Translations under genes and position numbers: made by a program
Shown here: piece by piece, positions 28,100 through 37,387 of the stretch
Layout: every line of letters begins with the position of its first letter
How positions within the stretch are numbered: the stretch's first letter is position 1
The notes under the pieces: model-generated
Seen by the model: the letters and a program-made list of their open reading frames with translations, nothing else
Told to the model about the DNA's origin: nothing
The model's database searches: none
DNA from: a bacterium 1XD42-76
Lineage (GTDB): Bacteria > Bacillota > Clostridia > Lachnospirales > Lachnospiraceae
Assembly: GCA_009917545.1 (NCBI GenBank)
Contig: QZDW01000004.1
Location: 62,001 to 126,000, forward strand
DNA: 64,000 nt
Reading direction: 5' to 3'

Positions 28100-29150
28100 G
28101 TTCCGGGGCCTCCTTCCATTTTTCAAGCATTCTGACAATCAGCTTTGGCGGCTCCACCTTTGGCGCTCTCGGGTCGAGAAGCCACGTTTTGGCCTTGTGG
28201 GTCGGGCTCACCTCGAAATACGGCGGCCTTACCTCAAAATCCACCTCCAGCGCATAGGGGTTGCGCGGTGCGAAAGCATCCCCGTGGATCTCATGAAACA
28301 GGTTCGGCGGAGTACCCTTGATGGAATACAAGGGCTCGCCCTTTACGCCAAGCTGAGGCAGGGAGGACAAAAGTGCCCAGGTATAGGGGTGTTTGGCATT
28401 GTAAAAGACTTCCTCACAAAGCCCGACCTCGATGATATCGCCCGCATACATGACGGCAATGCGGTCAGCCACATTGGCTACCACACCCAGATCATGCGTG
28501 ATATAGATGATCGTCAGGCTGTATTTCTCCTGAAGCTTGTGCAGAAGCTTTAAAATCTGCGCCTGGATTGTGACATCCAGGGCCGTGGTCGGCTCGTCGC
28601 AGATTAAGATATTGGGATTGCAGGCCACAGCGATGGCAATGACAGCCCTCTGGCGCATGCCGCCGGAAAACTCATGCGGATACTGCTTATAGCGTATCTC
28701 CGGCATTGTAATCCCCACATCGTTTAAGATCTCAATCGTCTTGGCCTTCGCCTCTGCTCCCTTCAGACCCTGATGAAGCTCCACAGTCTCCCGAATCTGC
28801 TTCCCCACAGTCTTTAAAGGATTTAAGCTTGTCATGGGATCCTGGAACACCATCGCAATCTCTTTTCCGCGGATTGTAAGCCACTCCTTTTCCGTGGTGT
28901 ACTTTGCCAGGTCGTTCCCTTTATAGAGGATGCTGCCGGAATCCACGCGTCCATTAGCATCCAAAAGTCCCATAAATGTTTTTGTAAAAACGGATTTTCC
29001 AGAACCGGATTCGCCGACGATCGCCAGGCTTTCCCCTTTGTACAGATCCAGAGAAATGCCGCGGATGGCTGTGAGCGTCCTGCCGCGCAGGTTGAATTTG
29101 ACAACTACATCCTTTGCTTCCAGAATTTTTTCCGTATATCTGTTGTTCAT
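28092..29150 (-). CDS. Oligopeptide ABC transporter ATP-binding protein OppD-like
   Basis: A 352-aa nucleotide-binding subunit with GESGSGKS Walker [12 protein letters not shown] signature, [10 protein letters not shown] Walker B and the [16 protein letters not shown]-terminal extension. All motifs are intact. GGAGGGCGAAGGA precedes the ATG at 29150, so it can be translated independently of the damaged oppC. Confidence 0.95.
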   Translation of the reverse strand: MNNRYTEKILEAKDVVVKFNLRGRTLTAIRGISLDLYKGESLAIVGESGSGKSVFTKTFMGLLDANGRVDSGSILYKGNDLAKYTTEKEWLTIRGKEIAMVFQDPMTSLNPLKTVGKQIRETVELHQGLKGAEAKAKTIEILNDVGITMPEIRYKQYPHEFSGGMRQRAVIAIAVACNPNILICDEPTTALDVTIQAQILKLLHKLQEKYSLTIIYITHDLGVVANVADRIAVMYAGDIIEVGLCEEVFYNAKHPYTWALLSSLPQLGVKGEPLYSIKGTPPNLFHEIHGDAFAPRNPYALEVDFEVRPPYFEVSPTHKAKTWLLDPRAPKVEPPKLIVRMLEKWKEAPEHV

Positions 29151-29162
29151 TCCTTCGCCCTC

Positions 29163-29600
29163 CTACACATGATTTCTTGGATCCGCCGCATCCCAGAGCC
29201 CTACCACCAGGCCAATGAGCAGGGAGGTTCTTGTCCCGCTCCAGATTCTGGACCACAGATCCTGGCCGATGGAATTGGTGCCGAACCAGTATTCTTTTCC
29301 CGGAGGCTGGTTCCTGTCCTGAACCCCCGTTTCCTCACTGATATAGATTTCCGTAGCGCTTTTCTGAGCCGGAAGCAGGGGCTGAATGAAGGTAAACAGC
29401 ATCAGCCCGATCAGAAGTACCATAAAAAACATGGCAATCCTGTTTTTCATGAAAACGTTCCAGGTAGACGTCCAGTAGGAATAATTGGAATAGCCTGTAA
29501 GCTCGGCCGCCTTCTCGTCATACTCTGCAAAGGTAAACAGATCCTGACTGATCTCGGACAGATTTTTTTCCATGCTGTCGATTTTTTTCCCGAGAGTCAT
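29163..29600 (-). pseudogene. oppC-like permease with large internal in-frame deletion
   Basis: Only 145 codons, against about 300 for OppC/DppC permeases. The N-terminal part is normal: cytoplasmic tail, first membrane segment (about 54-74) and the FGTNSIGQDLWSRIWSGTRTS periplasmic-to-membrane junction. Directly after GLVVG the protein jumps to WDAADPRNHV, which is the usual extreme C-terminus of the family (GLRDALDPR in E. coli DppC and OppC). About 150-190 residues with four membrane segments and the EAA coupling loop are therefore missing. The reading frame, stop and overlap with oppB (TAATG) are kept. A functional permease is not expected. Confidence 0.85.
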
Positions 29601-30544
29601 TATCTTCCACTGCCTTTCTTTCCAAGCTTAATCCGCGGGTCGCAAAGAGCCATCAAAAGATCGCCCAAAAACAGACCCAGAATGCCGATGCAGGAATAGA
29701 TAAGCACCAGCGCCTGCACTAACGTATTGTCCTGCCTCTGGATTGCTGATACCAGAAGCCCCCCCATCCCTGGGATCGAGAACAGGGATTCCACGTAAAT
29801 GGAACCGGAAATCGTCATCAGGATATTGCTGGGAAGCTGCTGCGCCATTGGTACAAAGGCGTTACGGATGACGTGGCGCGACATGACAAGCGAATTTTTA
29901 AGGCCCTTGGCCCTAGCAAGCTTGATGTAGTCCTTATTGAGCTCATCCACCATATAGCGCCGGATCCACATGGCATAGGTGGCGATGCTGCTTAAGGACA
30001 TGCAGACTGCCGGAAGGATCCAGCTCACCGGCTTTTTTTCATTGAACAGCATGGGGATTTTCAGGGCGTCTGACACATAAAGCTGCAGAAAGAGGAAATA
30101 AACTGCAGCCGGAACCGCCTTGATTAATACCACATAGGCGGAACCGAGATTGTCGAGAAACTTTCCCTTAAACCGCGCCATCACCATCCCCAGAGGAATG
30201 CCCACGCCAAGTGAAATCGCGATGGAGGCCAGGCCGAAATACAGGGAGTACGGGATCTTGGGCCCGATAATCTTGGTGATCGGGACTTTGGGACGGAAAA
30301 TGATGGATTTTCCCAGATCTCCGTGCAAAATCCCGTTAAAGAAATTGCCGAGCTGGACGGGGAGGGGGTCTCTCAACCCCATCTCCGTCAGCGCAGCCTC
30401 AATCTGCGCTTCATCCATCTTATCATAGCCTTCCGCAAAATATCCCTCTTCCGGCATCAGACGAAGCAAAAGAAATACAACCGTCGCCACAACTACGAGC
30501 GTCGCCATAGATTGCAGGATACGTTTGACAACATATTTTAGCAT
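29600..30544 (-). CDS. Oligopeptide ABC transporter permease OppB-like
   Basis: A 314-aa, six-span permease. The N-terminal VVKRILQSMATLVVVATVVFLLLRLMP segment, the central domain with an EAA-type loop (YIKLARAKGLKNSLVMSRHVIRNA) and the LVQALVLIYSCIGILGLFLGDLLMALCDPRIK end are typical and intact. Its stop overlaps the oppC start by one base. Without a complete OppC partner the translocation pore would lack its second half. Confidence 0.94.
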   Translation of the reverse strand: MLKYVVKRILQSMATLVVVATVVFLLLRLMPEEGYFAEGYDKMDEAQIEAALTEMGLRDPLPVQLGNFFNGILHGDLGKSIIFRPKVPITKIIGPKIPYSLYFGLASIAISLGVGIPLGMVMARFKGKFLDNLGSAYVVLIKAVPAAVYFLFLQLYVSDALKIPMLFNEKKPVSWILPAVCMSLSSIATYAMWIRRYMVDELNKDYIKLARAKGLKNSLVMSRHVIRNAFVPMAQQLPSNILMTISGSIYVESLFSIPGMGGLLVSAIQRQDNTLVQALVLIYSCIGILGLFLGDLLMALCDPRIKLGKKGSGR

Positions 30545-30577
30545 GAAACTGCGTCTCCTTTCCGTCGGCCCGGACAG

Positions 30578-32527
30578 TTATTCTGCCAGAGCGGCCGCAC
30601 GGTCTTTTTCGTACTGTTCCAGAGCTGCCGGATACTCGCTCATCCCCATCGGGTGATCAAGGAGCACGGCTCCCTTAAGCTTGATGGCGCCGTTTCTTCC
30701 CATCTGGCTCGTATAGCCGGAGAATGGGTCGAGATACGATGCCCGGTAGCCGCCGCCGGAGGTGTAGAACGGGATCAGAACCGCCTCGTCGAGGAGAAAG
30801 GTCTCAGCCTCGGCAAACAACTCGTAGCGCTTCTTTAAATCCTTTGTCTCAGCTGCTGCCGTATCAAGCATAGCTTCAAACTGATTTGTCCCGTCGTCAT
30901 TCAACAGATCCTCTGCCAGATAGACACGTGTGTAGTTTGGAGCCAGAGAACCGGAGTGCACCGGGTTCATCATACCGAGCGGATCCGCATAATCCGGGCC
31001 CCAGCCGAGTTCCATCATGGAGAAGTTCCCTGGCGTACGCACCTGCTTTGCAAAGCCCGTGGACGGGTGCGACTGAAGGATGATGTCAATGTAATCTGTC
31101 CCCAAAAGCCCCTCCATCTGCTGTTCGATGACCTGCATACGGTTGGCCGTATCGACCTTGGCCGTGCTGAAGGGCATCACGATCTGAATCGGGAACTGCA
31201 CGCTGCCCGCGAGCTCTTCCATCGCCTTTTCCTTATACTCCAGAGCCTTTTCCTTATCAAAGGATTCGTTCTCCGTATAAGCGGCCAATCCGCCCATCAT
31301 CGTATAATCGACGCCCCCGGACTGCACCAGATCTCTTCTCGTGAAGGTGTTTAAGAGTTTGCTCTGCGGGTCATACGGCTCAACCGTGAGGATCGCTGCG
31401 GTCCGGTCCAGGCCGTGGAACAGGGATTTCCTGAAATTCACGTTGTTGACCGCTGCTTTCCAGTCCTCAGGACGATATTCTGCCTCATAGTTGGGTTCAA
31501 AGTTAAAGCCCATAAAATACGACATGTTGGTGAGATTATGCGGACGCATCTGCTCCTTTTTCGTCTCGTCATTCATCCATTCGTCGAGAATGCTGCCCGG
31601 CAGGATGAAATCGTTGATCTCTCCCCGCAGGAAAAGCTCCGGCCCGAGGGAATTGGCTTCCGCGTTATACTTGTAATTTAACGTCCCGATGGAAATGAGA
31701 TCACTGTTCCAGTAATCAGGATTCATCTCCATGACCCGCTCACTCTGCGGCTCGAAGCTCTTTAACAGGTAAGCGCCGCAGTACAGAACATTGTCCTTGT
31801 CAATGCCGAACATCTCTCCCTGCTCTGCCATAAATTCCCCGTTCACCGGGAAGAAGCATGGGAAGGAAAGCTGCTTTAAGAAATAAGGAGTCGGCTGCTC
31901 CAGGGTGTATTCCACCGTAACGTCATCGACCGCGCGCACGCCGACCTCGGCAAAGTCCGTGATCTCCCCTTCGTAATACGCTTTCGCGTTCTTGATGATG
32001 TCGTAGACCGTCTTACTGTTTGCGGAGGCATTATCCTTATTGAGGATCCATGCAATCCCGTCCACAAAGTCCTGAGCCTTTACGAGACCCACTTCTTCTC
32101 CCTTCTAGTCATACCATTTGATGTCGTCACGCAGGTTCATCGTGTAGGTAAGTCCGTCCTCCGATACGGTCCAGTCTTTGGCGATGCAGGGAATCATTTC
32201 GCCGAAACGGTCAAACTCGACCAGACCGTCCAGGATGCTGTAAAACAGGGCGATGCTGTCGCTGTTCGTCGTCTTTAAGTAGTTTAACGTATCAATTTCG
32301 GCCGTGTAGACTGTGGTGTATTCCGGCATGTCGTCCGGATCCTTTATCTCCTTCGCGGCCGCCTGGGTCTCCGGCTCCTTTCCCGGATCTGACTGCGATG
32401 CCTGTACTGTCTGCTCTGCCTGCGCTGCTGTCGTCTGGGGAGCTGTCTCGCTCTGTCCGCCAGAGCATCCGGCCAGAGAAGAAATCGTCAGTGCAAATGT
32501 GAGGATTGCCGCCAGTTGTTTTTTCAT
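30578..32527 (-). pseudogene. Oligopeptide-binding lipoprotein OppA paralogue 1, interrupted by TAG
   Basis: A 650-codon reading frame encoding a solute-binding protein, with signal peptide and lipobox (LAGC) and the SBP family 5 core. Codon 141 is TAG (32107-32105): translation reads WYD-stop-KGEEVGLVKAQDF in one continuous frame. The neighbouring paralogue has the same length between flanking motifs, with Cys at the stop position. A GTG at 32092 opens the downstream 504 codons but has no signal peptide. So the gene is either a nonsense pseudogene or needs readthrough. Everything after the stop (LFHGLDRTAAI, MELGWGPDYADP) is otherwise intact. Confidence 0.88.
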
Positions 32528-32555
32528 AAATCCGCATTCCTTTCTATACTATACT

Positions 32556-34495
32556 TTACTCAGCCAGAGCTGCCTCCCGCTCCTTTAAATATGCTGCCTC
32601 GGCTGCCGCATACTCCTCGTTCGTCATCGGATGGTCGAGAACCTTTGCGCCTTTATATTTGTCGAGGTTGCGGCCAAACTGGGTGCAGCGGCCGGAGAAC
32701 GGGTCAAGCATTGTCGCGCGGTAGCCGCCGCCGGATGCATAGAACGGGATCACCAGTGCATGTTCGATCAGATACTGCTCAGCCTCGGCAAACAGCATAT
32801 AGCGCTTATTGACATCAGCCGTCTCCGCTCTCGCTTTTGCGATCATAGTTTCATAAATGCTGTTTCCGTCTGCATCTTTTAGATCCTCTGCCAGGTACGG
32901 GCGGCTGTATTTGGTGCCGATCGAAGTATCATGCGTCATAACCTCGACGTAACCTGCCGGGTCAGTATAGTCCGGGCCCCAGCCCATTTCCATGAGAGAG
33001 AACTTTCCGGAACTTCTCGATTCCTTCAGATAGCCGGTCGGCGGATAGGGAACCAGCTCAAGCTGGATATAATCACTTCCGAGAAGATTTTCCAGCTGCT
33101 GCTTTTCCACCTGTACACGGTTCGTAAGGCCAAGTTTTCTGTATTGTAGGGCATAACGACCGTCACCGGGAACTCCACGCTGCCGGCCAGGGCCTCCAGA
33201 GCCTTTTCTTTATGCTCCAGAGCTTTTTCCTTATCAAACTGTAAGGTATTGGTAAGCTCCTTTAAAGGCTCGGACTCCGTGTAGTCCACGCCGTTTATCG
33301 TCACAAAGTTCTTTGTGGTAATCGTATTGATGAGCTGCTTTTCCGGCTCATACGGATAGCTTGTGAGGATCGCGGCTGTCCGGTCAAACGCATAGTAGAT
33401 GGATTTTCTGAAATCCTCGTTATTGACTGCCTTAAGCCAGTTATCCGGATGGTATTCTTCCTCATAGAGCGGCTCAAAGTTAAAGCCCATGAAATTAGAG
33501 GAGGTGCTGGCGGGCTTCACCAGAATCATGTTCTTCTTCTCTTCATCGTTCATCCACTCGTCAAGGATTTCTGCCGGAATATCCGCCTCAGATACCTCGC
33601 CGCGTAAAAACAGCTCCGGAGCCAGTGTCTTGGCCTCCTTGTTGTAGTTGTATGTAATGGAGGAAATAAAAATATTGTCCTTATCCCAGTAGTTCTCATT
33701 CATCTCCAGAACCCTGCGGTTTTCCGGCTCAAAGCTCGTCAGAAGGTACGCGCCATTATAGAGAAGCGTATCTGCTCCAGTTCCGAAAGACTCCCCGCAT
33801 TCCTCCAGGAATTTGCCGTTAGCCGGCCAGAAGCAGGTATAGGCCGTCATTTTAAGGAAATACGGAGTGGCCTGTTCCAATGTGTATTCCAGTGTGTAAT
33901 CATCGACCGCACGGATTCCGACCTCTGAGAAGTCTGTAATCTCCCCTTCAAAATAGGCCTTGCTGTTCTTTACCACATTGTAGAAAATGTTAGCTGTGGT
34001 GGAGGCGTTTTCCTTCGTCAGAAGCCATTTGGCTGCATCGACAAAATCCTGTGCCGTCACAGGCGCATAAACGTCCCCGTCACAGGTATACCAGTTGACG
34101 CCCTCTCTCAGGTGAAACGTATAAACAAGCCCGTCCTCGGATACCTCCCAGTCAGTTGCCAGACAGGGAATTGTTCTCCCGTACTTATCAAAATCAATCA
34201 GAGCGTCAATATAGTTCTCTGAAAACCGGGTGCAGGTGGATAGCGACGACACCAGATAATTGATGTGTGCCTGCTCAGCAGCGTAAATCACCGTATAATC
34301 TTTTCTCTCGATTTCGGCCGCGGCCTCTCCGGCTCCCTGCCCTGAGGCGCCGGACTCTGCACTGCTCCCCTGTGCGGCTGCGTTGTTTTCCTGTGCCTGC
34401 GACTCACCGGAAGGCGCGGAATCCTTTCCGGAACACGCCGTCATGGACAGAGCCAGGGCGGCGGCTGTCAATACTGCCAGCATTTGTTTCTTCAT
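32556..34495 (-). pseudogene. Oligopeptide-binding lipoprotein OppA paralogue 2, frameshifted
   Basis: The 489-codon N-terminal frame starts at ATG 34495 (AAGGAG upstream, signal peptide and lipobox MTACSG) and loses family similarity after VVMPYNTE. The rest of the family (VQVEKQQLENLLGSDY, MEMGWGPDYTDP, PFYASGGGYRA) continues in another frame to 32556. Adding one A to the run of four A at 33138-33135 restores a continuous protein of about 646 aa with EKLGLTNRVQV, matching paralogue 1 (KVDTANRMQV). This is first in the opp operon. The two paralogues look like a tandem duplication. Confidence 0.88.
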
Positions 34496-34601
34496 AACGC
34501 ATTTCTCCTTTTTAAATAACAGTTATGTTCCAATCAAAGCGGCCCGCGATGTGATATTCCCCACTGTTCCCGATCTGGAAAATTGTTGTATCATTCTAAG
34601 G

Positions 34602-34646
34602 TTAAACGTATAACCAATGAAGGTTATTGTTTAGTTATACGTTTAA
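34602..34646. repeat. 13-bp perfect inverted repeat in the opp leader
   Basis: TTAAACGTATAAC (34602-34614) and GTTATACGTTTAA (34634-34646), with a nested CAAT/ATTG pair in the loop. It lies about 40-85 bases downstream of the predicted opp transcription start, so it would be in the mRNA leader and could be an RNA hairpin or a DNA operator. Confidence 0.7.
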
Positions 34647-34692
34647 TCATTTACAACCATCACTGCAGAGACCATTTGATTTTACAGAACGT

Positions 34693-34721
34693 ATTATAAC
34701 ACCTCTATCAAAATTGCGCAA
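34693..34721 (-). promoter_or_regulatory. Sigma-A promoter of the opp operon
   Basis: Minus strand TTGCGC (34721-34716), 17-base spacer, TATAAT (34698-34693). Start expected near 34686, giving a leader of about 190 bases before oppA paralogue 2. Confidence 0.75.
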
Positions 34722-34730
34722 GACTCTTGC
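34718..34730. promoter_or_regulatory. Operator-like inverted repeat over the opp -35
   Basis: GCAAGA-C-TCTTGC is a perfect 6+6 palindrome overlapping the -35 hexamer, a typical place for a repressor site. The regulator is not identifiable from the window. Confidence 0.5.
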
Positions 34731-34841
34731 ACTTTTTTTCTCTTTTTTATATAATGTGCACAGAATTCAGTCACTCAAGCTTATTCTGGATTTTACATTA
34801 CATACTTTTATTGCCTTATTTATCCTCTGTTCCATATAGCT

Positions 34842-36094
34842 TTAACCCTTGTTGCACCTCCAGTCATTCAGCCAGTCAACCATCATTTTCCCTTTTCGGA
34901 GAGCCTCTGTTATCGACTGGAAACATTTATTTTGGGGATTTGCAAAATTAATAACCAATTCCGGATTACTTTTCACTAACTGCGCAACAGGTTCTCTTGT
35001 TGATGGACCGTGATACTCGTCATAAATGTTAATCTTTGTGTTTCGGATACGTTCTAATGCTTTTCCCTGCATCCTTTCGTCTTTTCTGAACAGAGAATAA
35101 GAAGGTATCCCACTATCCCCGACATATTTCCCGAACTCCCTACGCTCTTCATCATTTTTATATACCGGTATCACTCGCAGGAACATTTCTCTTGCCTCCG
35201 ACGAATAGTTAAAACGCCGATGCTTGAATACCCATTCAAACATCAGATACTGAAAGCTGTCCTCAATATAATACTGATTTACCATACTACGTTCTGGCGG
35301 TACCACACTGGTTCTTCCCTCATCCACGCTTTCAATAATACTGGAAAATAATGGAACTTCCTTGTAATATAAAACCACTTTGTTCCGGCAGGAATACCCC
35401 GTATGATAACTCACATTACAGAATGCAAACAAGTAATAAGACTGTGGCCCAACCTATAATCTGGATCCGGTTTGTAAAAAAGGAAACTATCTTCTCTACC
35501 AAGCTTATCTGCTTCACCCCCGGCCGATTCCCAATTTTCCAAATCTTTCAAATAAAATTTTGCCCGCTGGGAGGGATTATATAGTAACCCAAATCTCCGT
35601 TTCCACAAAAGTTCTGTATCTCGTAAATCAGCGGTTCCTGTCTTTGGAGTGTTTGTGTCTCCTTTTCTGGAATAGATTGCTCCCTTAAAAATTGACTGAC
35701 CTTCTTTCTTATAATCCTTCAACAAATAAAATGGGGTATTATCATTCTGCTTAACAACCACTACGTCTATTTCCTTACCCGCTATGGAAATCGTCTTGAC
35801 ATACACTTCTGGTATATATCCACCTGCCCATACCGGCTTTTGATGAAGCAGATCAATTACATTTTGTTGGTTCTTTCGATTTTCATCCTTCACACCCAAA
35901 ATGTTATAGCTCCTATCTTCTACTCCGATAATGAGATAACAGTCCCTGTTGGCAAGGCTGTTTGCCATACAAATAATATCGTGAAGCAGGTCAGCATTGT
36001 TTGAATGCCATTGCTGTTTGAAATCCCAATATTCCCCTTCTTTATGGCGCTCTATCAACTCTTGTATCTCTTGTTCCAATTCCAAATTATTCAC
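34842..36094 (-). pseudogene. AlbA_2/Schlafen-like domain protein, frameshifted
   Basis: A 417-codon gene split by a frameshift. The N-terminal frame (GTG at 36094) has an AlbA_2 domain: EYWDFKQQWH near residue 22, then LLHDIICMANSLANRDCYLIIGVED. It ends in a short nonsense tail after PDPDYRLG. The other frame resumes with QSYYLFAFCNVSYHTG and runs to 34842. Adding one G to the three G at 35450-35448 (minus strand) joins the two parts. AlbA_2 proteins are putative DNA- or RNA-binding regulators, some of them in defence islands. The region is more AT-rich than its surroundings. The C-terminal half is of unknown family. Confidence 0.78.
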
Positions 36095-36398
36095 TTTATC
36101 CCGTTTCCCTCTGTGTCTTCGTAAATTATCTCACAAAACTGTAGATGCAAACCGTTTCAGATTTCATATTTATTTTAGCACAGTTTTTCTCCCATGTCAT
36201 TTAACTTTGTCATACTATTATCTGTTTTCATCACAAGCTTATTTTTTCTTAGATTTTACGTCTCTGATACCTGTACGCATCCTCAAACTCAATAGTTCTG
36301 TCGACCTACTCTACTTCCTCCACGCATTTTGTATGGAGGCAGCCAAGCAAGCGATTTTCACCACCCTGCACCATGTCGGTCACGGCGGAGGATAAAGA
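36095..36398. other. AT-rich intergenic stretch without a supported gene
   Basis: This 304-base stretch precedes the AlbA_2 gene. It contains an inverted repeat CCTCCA/TGGAGG (36317-36339) and a tiny plus-strand frame (36336-36395, 19 codons) without a ribosome binding site. I see nothing else I can support. Confidence 0.4.
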
Positions 36399-36638
36399 CT
36401 AGATCAGATAATCCCCCTCCACCATCCCTGTCATAAGGTATTCCAGGCAAAAATATAGCAACTTTTTGAATATTTTAGGACGGCACTGGCTTTGATGTGG
36501 ACAGTCCATACAGTGATTCCAGTCGAATGAAACTCCGCACTGTCTTGTTGTCTTGGTGTAACTCTGTCTTACGGGTTCATATCCTAAAGTATACCTCATC
36601 TGATAGGCTCCACCTTCGCTGAATTTAAAGTCCGCCAA
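36399..36638 (-). pseudogene. Transposase fragment
   Basis: About 80 codons resembling an internal, cysteine-bearing portion of DDE transposases: a GYEPVRQSYTKTTRQCGVSF run, then HCMDCPHQSQCRPKIFKK, a Cys-x2-Cys-x5-Cys cluster found before the last catalytic region in IS1182-like elements. Both ends of the element are missing and no inverted repeats are recognisable. The reading frame extends back into the 3' end of the Crp/Fnr gene in another frame, to a TAA near 36668. Family assignment is tentative; the remnant nature is clear from size. Confidence 0.5.
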
Positions 36639-37332
36639 AACATCCTGAGCTTCTTTCCCTATGGTTTACAAAATTACATAGTTTAAACCGCCTGTGTTCT
36701 GCTTCAATCATTCCCTGTCGGCGTAGTTTCCCGATCTCTGCGGACAATCCGCTTCTTTCCACCTCCAGATAATCGGCCAACTCCTGCCGGTCATATGGTA
36801 TCTCAAACTCTAACCGGCCCTGCTGTCTGGCCTGCAGCATCAGATAGGTCATTAATTTTTCTCGTGTGGTGCGCTTGGATGTGACCTCAATTTTCTGTTG
36901 AAATATCAGGTTTTTCGCCGCGACGATCTGGAGAAGATTCAAAATCATCTGCTGATGAAACGGACAGGCATCAGAGCATGAACGGACCAGCTTCAGACAG
37001 TCGATCAGCATAACCTCTGCGTGTTCTGCTGCTCTCACTGTCACCGGAACCTCTTTGATACCAGCACAGGCAAAGGACTCTCCGAACAATTCCCCGGGAA
37101 TCAGGTTCGCAATCATGCTCCGGTTTCCAAAGAAGTCCGTCTGCTCGATTTGAAGCCTGCCGGTCATAACAATCCCTACATGGCTTGCCGGAGCCCCTTC
37201 ACTCAGGACCGCTTCGCCTTTGTCAAAGGAAGAAATTCTTGCGTTGAGGCACTCCAAAGTTTTTGCAACTTCCTGCGGTGCGATATCCCGAAACAGCGGA
37301 CATGCATGCAATATATCAAAATATTTTTTCAC
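36625..37332 (-). CDS. Crp/Fnr-family transcriptional regulator
   Basis: A 235-aa regulator with an N-terminal cyclic-nucleotide-binding-like domain (GEAVLSEGAPASHVGIVMTGRLQI, LIPGELFGES) and a C-terminal winged helix (YDRQELADYLEVERSGLSAEIGKL). The start is the GTG at 37332, seven bases after AAGGAG; in-frame codons further upstream would run through a perfect palindrome. It is divergent from a ferredoxin-like gene, a pairing common in Clostridia and often tied to nitrosative or redox stress. Its last residues overlap a transposase remnant, so the C-terminus may be altered. Confidence 0.88.
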   Translation of the reverse strand: MKKYFDILHACPLFRDIAPQEVAKTLECLNARISSFDKGEAVLSEGAPASHVGIVMTGRLQIEQTDFFGNRSMIANLIPGELFGESFACAGIKEVPVTVRAAEHAEVMLIDCLKLVRSCSDACPFHQQMILNLLQIVAAKNLIFQQKIEVTSKRTTREKLMTYLMLQARQQGRLEFEIPYDRQELADYLEVERSGLSAEIGKLRRQGMIEAEHRRFKLCNFVNHRERSSGCFGGL

Positions 37333-37344
37333 AAATTCACTCCT

Positions 37345-37360
37345 TGTTGAAATTTCAACA
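37345..37360. promoter_or_regulatory. Crp/Fnr-type operator between the divergent regulator and ferredoxin genes
   Basis: TGTTGAAATTTCAACA is a perfect 16-bp palindrome. Its centre (37352.5) lies 41.5 bases before the expected start of the plus-strand promoter, the classic position for class II activation. It also covers the region just upstream of the Shine-Dalgarno of the Crp/Fnr gene itself, consistent with autoregulation. Confidence 0.7.
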
Positions 37361-37381
37361 TACAAAACAAAAAAAGCATAC

Positions 37382-37387
37382 TATACT
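37382..37387 (+). promoter_or_regulatory. -10 element of the ferredoxin-like gene
   Basis: TATACT with no good -35 at 17 bases upstream, as expected for an activator-dependent promoter with the palindrome at 37345-37360. Start expected near 37394, about 49 bases before the ATG. Confidence 0.6.

Noticed and set aside
33110-33142. Programmed -1 frameshifting in oppA
   Set aside because: There is no slippery heptamer of the X XXY YYZ type nor an evident downstream pseudoknot; a one-base loss in an A-run explains it more simply.
36336-36395. 19-codon plus-strand frame (MEAAKQAIF start) that could be a small toxin-like peptide
   Set aside because: No ribosome binding site, not hydrophobic enough for a holin-like toxin, and it overlaps an inverted repeat.
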